Positions 26,288 through 33,741 of a DNA stretch of 48,484 nucleotides are shown piece by piece. The notes under the pieces were generated by a model. That model worked only from the letters and a program-made list of their open reading frames with translations, was not told the origin of the DNA and made no database searches. The stretch's first letter is position 1, and each line of letters opens with the position of its first letter. Source of the stretch: Deltaproteobacteria bacterium (lineage in GTDB: Bacteria > Desulfobacterota > Desulfomonilia > UBA1062); the NCBI GenBank assembly GCA_029552245.1, contig JAKPDW010000041.1:1-48484 (forward strand). The letters run 5' to 3'. The translations under genes were made by a program, and so were the position numbers.

Positions 26288-27117
26288 TCGAGAGGGCTAA
26301 AGAAGTGTGGCCGCGGTCGGGGAACGCGCGGCTGGATATGCCGCGCTCCATTGCCCGTCGTGGGTGACGTGCCGTTGGTGTTCCATGTGATCGCAGGTGC
26401 CGCTGAGAGGCTCGGCTGACCTCCGGTAAGGCGGGTGGATCCGCTCCTTGCGTGTGGTGCGATCGCAGAGGCCCGGCTCAATGAATGAGGCTCGTCGCCG
26501 TGGGGAAGATCATCGGCTTTGAGCCGGTGCGACCCGGTACCGGTCGCCTCTACGATGCCTAAGGCGTTTGCCCCAAGGACGCTCAAGGTGTTGTCGTCCT
26601 TTGGGAAGCTCCTGGGTGTGGTCCCAACGGATCGAGATCCTGAGAGGGTCCGTCGAGCTCCACGAGGACTTGCCCCCACCTGTGCCTGGTCTGGGGGGAG
26701 GCGGGGGTCGGGAGGGTGAAGGCCGGGGTGTGCGGGGAAGGGGGGCGATCGCGGCAGACCGATCGGGCCATGTGCACGAGCCAGGGTCCCCAGTGGGCTG
26801 TCGCCGCCTGAAGTGCAGGAACGAGGGAGGCTTGTCCTGCCATGGGCGCGATCGAGTACCCGGCTGCCTCGTACGGCCGGGGACGCCCAAGCGCTGGATA
26901 CCGAGGGTCCCGGGTATCGCCAGCTGGAGACCCTCTCGAACCCGAGGGCCCAGGCGGCCGGAGCCGGAGCGGTCCATCTCGTCGAAACCCATCTCCCTAG
27001 ACACTCTCCCCTTCTATCCAGAGGGATCCGAACATGCGTGATCGCGAGGCCTGGCGCCCTCGGTGATGGAAGTCGGAGAAGAGAGAGGAAAAGGTATGCG
27101 AATTGCATGTTAGTCGG

Positions 27118-27160
27118 TTGACACGATGGAGCGTTTTCACAATAATGAGGATTCATTACT
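27118..27160 (+). promoter_or_regulatory. Promoter with TAATGA-N4-TCATTA operator (site A)
   Basis: TTGACA (27118-27123), exact 17-bp spacer, AATAAT (27141-27146). The palindrome TAATGA-GGAT-TCATTA (27143-27158) overlaps the -10 box, the layout of repression by promoter occlusion. The next gene is the large lipoprotein at 27616, which would have a leader of about 460 bases. Confidence 0.75.
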
Positions 27161-27374
27161 ATAGGGAGTTGATCGATCGCCCTGAAAGTACTATGATGCG
27201 TACCATGGCGAGACCAGTGAGCGTGAACCTTGCCTGCCCGGTGATCATGCACGGTGGGCCGGACCGCGAGGGAAGACAGGGTGATGGCTTCTGTGCCGCT
27301 TTCTTCCAGGGTCATGCCTTCGGCCTGGGCCGAGGCCCTTCTCCGGGGTGGACTCTCTCCGCCGGTTCTGTTGC

Positions 27375-27410
27375 GCTCGATGGTGCATCCATGCTCGATG
27401 GTGCATCCAT
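27375..27410. repeat. Perfect 18-bp tandem duplication
   Basis: GCTCGATGGTGCATCCAT occurs twice without a gap, inside the presumed leader of the 802-residue lipoprotein gene. Confidence 0.85.
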
Positions 27411-27615
27411 GGACCAAGGCCACTTTGGACCCTGTGGCAGGGGCTTGGTGAAGGGTGCGAGGCGCGCCCGCGTTTTTGTACCGTCCCTTCCTTCAAGGCC
27501 CATGGGTCTTCGGGGAAGGCGGGCGCGGCGCATGGGCCGAGCCCTGTTCACGGTGGGTTCTCAAGGATACGAACGCGCGCGACAGGCTGCTGGCGTGCGC
27601 GAAGGAGGGTGAGCT

Positions 27616-30024
27616 GTGAGGATGCGCATGGGGGATCTCGGAAAGGTTGTCTTCTGTCTGGTCTTGGCGTTGACGATCGTCTCCTGCTCGGGCAGCGACG
27701 GTTCGGGAGGGAAGGCCTCGGGCGAGTCCATCTTCGACCCCGGAGCGCCGGTTCCCGCAAGGGGATTTGCGGACTCGCTCGACATCGAGCTCCTGGCCGA
27801 GACGGCGTCGGGAACGTACCAGGCCATCGAGAACGGCAGCTACGTCGAGCCCGGCGAGAGGTCGCTCGCCGTGCGCATACAGGGCGCGGCCCCTGACGTG
27901 GAGAGGGTTTTCGTGAGTGACGGGGGCGTGTACCAGGTCGAGGCCTTGCCCGGCGACGACGGGCTGTACAGGTGTTCCTTCGAACTCAAGGCGGACAGGC
28001 TATCGAAACCCCTGCTCGTCCAGGCGATCCACACGGACGGGCGGGCATCCAAGGCCAAGGTCGTGGTGAGGACCTCCACCGAGGGCAGGCAGGACGCGCT
28101 CGTCCTGGGCGGGATGGGCCTGGCGATAGGCGACGAGATTCTCGACGCATCCCGGGGGGAGGTGGAGTCCCTCCTCGCAGAGGTGCTCCGGGAGGTAACC
28201 ACCTGCCTCGCCTCGGGTTCCGGCGGGGCTGTCACGGGGTTCTCCTTCGACAGGATGGTGGTGAACCTCGTGGAGTCCGCCCCTGAAGAGGTCTTCCCGG
28301 GCGCCGTCGTACACATCAACCTGACCCTGGAGGGTGTGGACCTCTCGGCGGTGGACGTCTACGGGGACGACCTCGTGGTCACCACGGACAACGACCTCAC
28401 CGTGGACATGTTCGTGGCGGTCACTGACGTGAGAACGGACGGCAGCCGAGGGCTGGTCCTCGAACTCGGGAATACCGCTACCGCGAGTTTCCAGAAGGAC
28501 TTCTTCCTCAGGCCGCTCGTGGAGGAGACGCTCTCGGCATCGCTCGGCCGCTTCGAGCTCTCGTGCCCTTCCGCGACGGTCGAGGAAGCCGCTTCCATGC
28601 TGAAGGAAAGGCTCCCCAAGACGCTCACCCTCGGGGACACGACGGTCGACTTGAGCGAGCTCATCTCCAACCTTGACCTGGATCTTGCGGGCTATGCGTT
28701 CTTGGACCTGTCCGGACTACCCGGTGAGGGGGGGCTCGCCTCGGCGGCATTCGAGGCGAACCTCTACATAGGACAAGGCTCCCTGCAGCCAGGGGCTGGC
28801 ACCGAACCCATGATCATCGACACGGACGAACTCTTCGGGGATATCCTGGCGACGGTGGTGGACAAGGCCTTTGCAGAGACAAGGCAGAAATACGGGCTCC
28901 TCATCTCGACCCTGTCCTACGGGGACGGTGACCCCTCCACCGACGATGTGGAGATCGAATCGGTCTCCTTCTCGGGCTCGGGCACGGCCGCAAGGACCAT
29001 GAGGGTGCGGTTTCGGGTCCTCGACGTCGATTTCGACGCCGTCACCCTCTTTGGGTACCCCGTCGTGAGAACCAGGAACAACGACCTCCTCGTGGACGTG
29101 TCCGTGGACCTCGCCCACACGAGGACGGGCGTGAACGACGACCTCGTCGTCTCGGTCAGGGATGTCCATGACGTTGAGTTCGAGGAGGACTACGTCGGGG
29201 ATATCGTCGTGGAGGAACTCGTGAAGTCGGACATCGAGGATCTCGAGCCGTTCACCTTCGACCTCGACGCGATGCTCGAGGAGATCGTGCCGCCCGACTT
29301 CATTGCGCCGTGCATGCCGAGCGGGCCGCAGTTCCCCGACGTGGACACCCTCTTCTCGAGCTACCTGTGGGACGTCGCCCTTCCGGGCGATTCGACGGTC
29401 GTGCTCGCGATCACGCAGGACACCTTCAACCACGTGTTCTCGAAGATCTTCGTCCCCGGGTTCGAGTGGGACGTCTACAAGGTGTTGAGGCCGCTCTTCG
29501 GCGAGGGCTTCACGGGGTTCGAAGAGAGCCCCGAGGAGAATGAGCAGACGATCATGAGCATGAGCGTCCCCCCGCTGTTGGACATGCGGAACGACAGGAT
29601 ACGGCTCCAGCTCGACGGCGTGAGGATCCTCTACCGCAAGGACGGCTCGGACGTCTGGGAGGCCTCGATGGACATCGACCTGATCCTGAGCGCCAGGGTG
29701 GAAGGGGGCGAACTGGCGTTCTACCTGGAGACGGCGCCCGAGAACTGCCACTTCCACATCATGAAGGACAACCCCGGGAACCTCGGGGTCTTCGACCACT
29801 CGAACCTGGTGAACGACGTGGTGGAGAGGCTGCCCAAGCTCTTGGGGAACCCCCAGGGAGGCCCGGTCTTCACGGTGAGCCTCGACGATTTCGCGCCGTA
29901 CGTGGAGTTCGAACAGGCGGACGAGCCCCTGAAGGTGAGGGCCTCGGGCGGGTGCCTGTACATCGAGGCCGCGGCGTCGAGGGTGGACGCAGGCTGGATA
30001 CGTGACTTGTTCACGAGGGGGTGA
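27616..30024 (+). CDS. Large lipoprotein with internal repeat, possibly lipid-binding
   Basis: 802 residues. The signal peptide VVFCLVLALTIVSCSGS ends in lipobox IVSC. GTG at 27616 lies six bases after AAGGAGGG; ATGs at 27622 and 27628 are alternatives. After a low-complexity start, two copies of a beta-rich unit appear: VDLSAVDVYGDDLVVTTDND (about residues 238-257) and VDFDAVTLFGYPVVRTRNND (about 474-493), each followed by L-VD-V-V and a run ending in F-KDF/F-EDY. The C-terminal part (IRLQLDGVRILYRKDGSD; ELAFYLETAPENCHFHI) has the long alternating strands seen in TULIP/BPI-like lipid-binding folds; this resemblance is my inference. It shares an operator with the downstream RND operon, so it may serve as its lipid or substrate shuttle. 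Confidence 0.75.
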   Translation: MRMRMGDLGKVVFCLVLALTIVSCSGSDGSGGKASGESIFDPGAPVPARGFADSLDIELLAETASGTYQAIENGSYVEPGERSLAVRIQGAAPDVERVFVSDGGVYQVEALPGDDGLYRCSFELKADRLSKPLLVQAIHTDGRASKAKVVVRTSTEGRQDALVLGGMGLAIGDEILDASRGEVESLLAEVLREVTTCLASGSGGAVTGFSFDRMVVNLVESAPEEVFPGAVVHINLTLEGVDLSAVDVYGDDLVVTTDNDLTVDMFVAVTDVRTDGSRGLVLELGNTATASFQKDFFLRPLVEETLSASLGRFELSCPSATVEEAASMLKERLPKTLTLGDTTVDLSELISNLDLDLAGYAFLDLSGLPGEGGLASAAFEANLYIGQGSLQPGAGTEPMIIDTDELFGDILATVVDKAFAETRQKYGLLISTLSYGDGDPSTDDVEIESVSFSGSGTAARTMRVRFRVLDVDFDAVTLFGYPVVRTRNNDLLVDVSVDLAHTRTGVNDDLVVSVRDVHDVEFEEDYVGDIVVEELVKSDIEDLEPFTFDLDAMLEEIVPPDFIAPCMPSGPQFPDVDTLFSSYLWDVALPGDSTVVLAITQDTFNHVFSKIFVPGFEWDVYKVLRPLFGEGFTGFEESPEENEQTIMSMSVPPLLDMRNDRIRLQLDGVRILYRKDGSDVWEASMDIDLILSARVEGGELAFYLETAPENCHFHIMKDNPGNLGVFDHSNLVNDVVERLPKLLGNPQGGPVFTVSLDDFAPYVEFEQADEPLKVRASGGCLYIEAAASRVDAGWIRDLFTRG

Positions 30025-30210
30025 GGGAAGCGTCCCGCGAGTCTTCGGCGCTCTGCCGGCCCGCCCTTGACCGGCAAAGAGGCGGCTGCGAGGCCCCCGC
30101 GGGCGCCCGATGAATTGTTGGGGGCATGGCCGTTGACCTGTGCCCGGGCGTCGCCGGAAGGGGGCGGCGCGGAAGAAGGCGGCCACGGTGCAAGGGGGGA
30201 CATTTTCCTC

Positions 30211-30262
30211 TTGCAACAAGGGGGTTTCACAGGTATATTGAAAATAATGAGGTTTCATTATT
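30211..30262 (+). promoter_or_regulatory. Promoter with operator (site B) of the RND operon
   Basis: TTGCAA (30211-30216), 17-bp spacer, TATATT (30234-30239), then AATAATGA-GGTT-TCATTATT (30243-30262), an 8-bp perfect inverted repeat around a 4-bp centre, at the expected start of transcription. The RND gene begins 240 bases further on. Confidence 0.8.
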
Positions 30263-30370
30263 AGAGTTGAATGGGGCGGATGGGTGCCGGAAGACCGAGC
30301 ACCGCGATGGCTTGAGACCAGTAAGGACATGCATGCCAATACCATGGAAGAGAGTGTTGTCCCGTGATTG

Positions 30371-30412
30371 ATAATGAGTTTTCATTATTAAAGCATTGCG
30401 AGAGCCTATACA
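30371..30412 (+). promoter_or_regulatory. Second operator (site C) upstream of the RND gene
   Basis: ATAATGA-GTTT-TCATTAT (30371-30388), same 6-4-6 core. A possible second -10, TATACA (30407-30412), lies downstream, so the site could cover a -35 region, but no good -35 box is seen. Confidence 0.65.
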
Positions 30413-30485
30413 GTGAAGGCAGGGGGTATGCGATGCACTGTGCCTGTCGGTGTGGAAGGTCTTCGCCTGAAGACGGGGTGACATC

Positions 30486-32927
30486 ATGAGGAGGCTCATC
30501 AGGTTCAGCATCGAGCACCCGTTTGTCGTGATCGCCGCCGTCGCCCTGGTCACGGTGGCGTTCGCCACCCAGGTCCCGAAGGTGCGGATGGACCCGAGGG
30601 TCGAGATCATCCTCCAGGAGAACAACCCTGTCGAGCGTGTCTACGCCGAGAACAAGAAGGTCTTCGAGCCGTACGCGGACATCCTCGTCGGCATGATCCA
30701 CGAAGACGTCTTCGAGCCCGCGACGCTCGCCAAGCTCGACAGGGTCGCCCGCGAGATCGAGGGGATAAAGGGCGTCAAGAAGGTTCAGCACCTCCTCAAC
30801 GTCAAGAACATCCAGGGGTCAAACGGGGGTCTCGACGTTTCCCCCATGGTCGAAGAGGGCACGGTGCCGTCGAGCCCTGAAGAGGCTGAGCTCCTGAGGG
30901 GAAAGGTCTCCTCCTGGGAGGTCTACGAGAATACCTACATTACAAGGGATCACCGGGGGGCCGCCATCGTCGCCACCCTCGAGGACGGCGTGGAGACGGA
31001 CCAGATCGTCCCCATCTACTACGCCATCGACGCCATCGTGAAGAAGTACGAGGGGCCCGAGCGTTTCTTCATATCCGGGACCAAGGTGATCGAGGCGCTC
31101 CAGGGCCACTACATGATCAAGGACCTCATCTTCCTGCCGCCCCTGGTCTGCGTGGTCCTGCTCGTTTCGCTCTTCCTCTTCTTCAGGCACTTGAGGGGCA
31201 TGCTGCTCCCCCTCGTCTCGGTCGCCATCTCCGCCGTGTGGACCGTGGGCCTCATGGCCTTGTCGCACATCCCGCTCACCATCGTGACGACGGCCCTGCC
31301 GGTCGCCCTCATGGCGTGCGGATCGGCCTACGGCATCCACGTGGTGGAGAACGTCATGGCGGACTCCTTCGCGGGCATGAGGGGGAAGGGGGGAATAGAC
31401 AACGCGGTCGCGAGGATCAGGATCCCGGTCTTCATGGCCGCGCTCACCACCATGGCGGCTTTCATCTCCCTGTGCACGACGCCCATCGTGCCCTTGACCC
31501 ACTTCGGCCTCCTCTCGGCGTTCGGCATCTTCACGGCCATGGGCCTGGCCCTCACCTTCGTGCCCGCCATGCTCACCATCCTCGAGGCGCGGGGACGTGA
31601 GATCGTCCCCCATCACCACACGAGACGGGACCTGGTCGGCCCTCTCCTCCACTGGTTTTCCAGGGTCAGCATCAAGCACAGCAGGCTCGTGATCGTGCTG
31701 AGCTTCGTCGTGCTCGCGGTGTCGATCTTCTTCGGCAGGCACGTCAAGAGCGACCTCAACCTCATCGAGGACTTCCGGGAGCGAAGCCCCATCAGGACCG
31801 CGGACAGGATCCTCAACGAGAAGTTCGGCGGGACTTCGCTCTTCCAGGTGGTGTTCGAGACAAAGGGCCAGGACGACATCAAGGACCCTGCGGTCCTCAG
31901 GGACATGGAGAGGCTGCAGGCCCGGCTCATGGACATCGACCAGGTGGGCAAGGCCGTGTCCATCGTGGACTTCGTCAAGCGCATGAACCAGGCCATGCAC
32001 GACGGCGACCCGGCCTTCTACACCATACCGGAGTCCAGGGAACTCGTGGCCCAGTACCTCCTCCTCTTCTCGTTCTCAGGCGGGGGGGAGGATCTCGACA
32101 GCTTCGTCGACTATAACTACCAGAAAGGGCAGATCCTCCTCCAGATGAAGACCCAGAGCGGGTACCTCGCAAGCGAGGTGGAGGAGGTGGTGAGGCGGTT
32201 CAACGGCTCTGAAGGCAAGGCGGAAAGGCTCGAGAACGTGTTCACCACGGGACTCGCCATGCTCGCCAAGGAGTTCAACCGCGTCGTGGTGACGAGCCAG
32301 GTGAGGAGCTTCATCTTCTCGTTCGTGCTCTGTTTCGTCATCACGGCAGGGGTATTCAGGTCTCTCAGGCTGGGGGTCTACAGCATGATGCCGCTCATCG
32401 TGCCCATCGCCCTGGACTTCGCCATCATGGGTGTCTCGGGCATCAGGCTGAACGCCGCAACCGCGACGGTCGCCAGCATCGACATCGGCATGGGGATCGA
32501 CTACTCGATCCACCTCCTCAACCGCTACAGGCACGAGAGGCGTTACGGCCAAAGCGTCGAGGAGGCCCTCTCGACGGCCATCCACACCTCGGGAAGGGGC
32601 ATCGTCTACAACGCCCTCGCCGTGGCCGCCGGGTTCCTTGTCCTGGCGCCTTCGCAGTTCGTGATCATCTCGCAGATGGGGATCCTGGTCGCGGTGGACA
32701 TGCTCACCATCGCGGTATCGGCCCTGACCTTCCTGCCTGCCTGCATCATGCTGCTGCCTCCCAGGCTCGAGGCGGAACCCGTGACGGTGCCGACAGGCAA
32801 GCCCGTGCTCGCCCTCGTGACGAAAGGGCTTCCCAAGAGGGACCATGCCGTTGTACGCTACGACGAAGAAGAGGAAGAAGGGCCCGGCCAAGGGCAGGAA
32901 AAACTCGTACGGGAGGTTCAGCAATGA
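30486..32927 (+). CDS. RND/MMPL-family exporter
   Basis: 813 residues, the size of the HpnN/MMPL branch of RND permeases. Topology repeats twice: an N-terminal helix (FVVIAAVALVTVAFATQV), a large periplasmic domain, then a block of five to six helices (LIFLPPLVCVVLLVSLFLFF; GIFTAMGLALTFVPAML), and again from LVIVLSFVVLAVSIFFG. The intramembrane motifs GSAYGIHVVENV and GIDYSIHLLNRYRHE are the conserved GxxY-H signatures of this branch; the second keeps its aspartate. Such pumps move lipids or hydrophobic molecules from inner membrane to periplasm using proton flow. The C-terminal cytoplasmic tail is acidic. The stop overlaps the LolA-like start (ATGA), so translation is coupled. Confidence 0.93.
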   Translation: MRRLIRFSIEHPFVVIAAVALVTVAFATQVPKVRMDPRVEIILQENNPVERVYAENKKVFEPYADILVGMIHEDVFEPATLAKLDRVAREIEGIKGVKKVQHLLNVKNIQGSNGGLDVSPMVEEGTVPSSPEEAELLRGKVSSWEVYENTYITRDHRGAAIVATLEDGVETDQIVPIYYAIDAIVKKYEGPERFFISGTKVIEALQGHYMIKDLIFLPPLVCVVLLVSLFLFFRHLRGMLLPLVSVAISAVWTVGLMALSHIPLTIVTTALPVALMACGSAYGIHVVENVMADSFAGMRGKGGIDNAVARIRIPVFMAALTTMAAFISLCTTPIVPLTHFGLLSAFGIFTAMGLALTFVPAMLTILEARGREIVPHHHTRRDLVGPLLHWFSRVSIKHSRLVIVLSFVVLAVSIFFGRHVKSDLNLIEDFRERSPIRTADRILNEKFGGTSLFQVVFETKGQDDIKDPAVLRDMERLQARLMDIDQVGKAVSIVDFVKRMNQAMHDGDPAFYTIPESRELVAQYLLLFSFSGGGEDLDSFVDYNYQKGQILLQMKTQSGYLASEVEEVVRRFNGSEGKAERLENVFTTGLAMLAKEFNRVVVTSQVRSFIFSFVLCFVITAGVFRSLRLGVYSMMPLIVPIALDFAIMGVSGIRLNAATATVASIDIGMGIDYSIHLLNRYRHERRYGQSVEEALSTAIHTSGRGIVYNALAVAAGFLVLAPSQFVIISQMGILVAVDMLTIAVSALTFLPACIMLLPPRLEAEPVTVPTGKPVLALVTKGLPKRDHAVVRYDEEEEEGPGQGQEKLVREVQQ

Positions 32928-33712
32928 TGTTCAGGGGTTTTGCGGCCGCGGTGCTCCTCGCCGTAGGTCTCGTCCTCATGTCCCAGGCATCGGCCCACGC
33001 CGCCGGGATGACCGCGTACCAGATCGTCAAGAAGTCCGAAGACCTGCTCGACCAGGCCAAGGACAGCAAGGCCGACATGTTCATGGTCCTCGTCAACAGC
33101 AAGGGTGAGAGGCGCGAACGCACCCTGAACGCGTACGTGAAGCGCTACGGGAACAACAAGTCCAAGTCCATCGTCTTCTTCCGCTCGCCGGCCGATGTCA
33201 AGGGCACCAGCTTCCTCGTGTGGACGGACGAGAACAAGAAGGACCAGCAGTGGCTCTACCTGCCGGCGTTGCAGCGGGTGAGGCAGATCAGCGCGAGCGG
33301 CAAGGGCGAGAGCTTCATGGGCACCGAGTTCACCTTCTACGACATGGGGAGCCACGACATAGACGATTACACCTACACCCTGCTGAGGGAGGAGCCCTTC
33401 GGGGGTGAGGATTGTTACGTGATCGAGGCGTTACCGAAGAAAGTCGAGTTCTACTCCAAGGTCGTGATCTGGATACGCAAGGGCAACTTCGTTCCCGCCC
33501 GGGCCGACCTGTACGACCCGAAGGGCCAGTTCGAGAAGCAGGGGATCTTCAAGGACGTGAAGAACATCCAGGGGATCAACACCCCCACCCGCATCGAGAT
33601 GCACAACAAGATCAACGGGCGCAGCACCATCATCGAGCTCAAGAACATCGTGTACGACTCGGGCCTCAAGGACGACCTGTTCACCGAGAGGTACATGACG
33701 AGGGGAGGGTGA
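32924..33712 (+). CDS. LolA-like outer-membrane lipoprotein-sorting protein
   Basis: 262 residues. Signal peptide (FAAAVLLAVGLVLMSQASAHAA) then a periplasmic half-barrel. WLYLPALQRVRQISASGKGE and SFMGTEFTFYDM are the highly conserved core of the LolA-like family (PF17131) that accompanies RND/MMPL exporters. It should carry the exported lipid-like substrate across the periplasm. ATG at 32924 overlaps the RND stop codon; AGGTTCAGCA precedes it. Its own stop overlaps an in-frame GTG of the barrel gene. RND, LolA-like and DUF1302-like barrel therefore form a complete inner-membrane to outer-membrane route. Confidence 0.92.
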   Translation: MMFRGFAAAVLLAVGLVLMSQASAHAAGMTAYQIVKKSEDLLDQAKDSKADMFMVLVNSKGERRERTLNAYVKRYGNNKSKSIVFFRSPADVKGTSFLVWTDENKKDQQWLYLPALQRVRQISASGKGESFMGTEFTFYDMGSHDIDDYTYTLLREEPFGGEDCYVIEALPKKVEFYSKVVIWIRKGNFVPARADLYDPKGQFEKQGIFKDVKNIQGINTPTRIEMHNKINGRSTIIELKNIVYDSGLKDDLFTERYMTRGG

Positions 33713-33741
33713 TCGGCGCATCCTCAGCCCGGGCTCCTGCC

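Larger units (their letters stand above)
24874..27615. other. 2.7-kb gene-poor region rich in degenerate repeats
   Basis: The longest gap in the window. No frame on either strand shows a domain, signal peptide or ribosome site that I can support. It contains a four-copy repeat array (25208-25413), repeat pairs at 25835-25920, 25984-26023, 26171-26287 and 27375-27410, an AT-rich operator-like patch at 25794-25830, and the promoter/operator of the next gene (27118-27160). The two 5' ends of divergent genes border it. Confidence 0.5.

Noticed and set aside
26171-27423. Long minus-strand open frame of over 400 codons
   Set aside because: Composition is low-complexity R/P/S/H-rich with no domain or signal; it runs across repeat pairs and across the site A promoter.
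33412-33741. Upstream extension of the DUF1302-like reading frame
   Set aside because: It overlaps the LolA-like gene in another frame and reads as shadow sequence.
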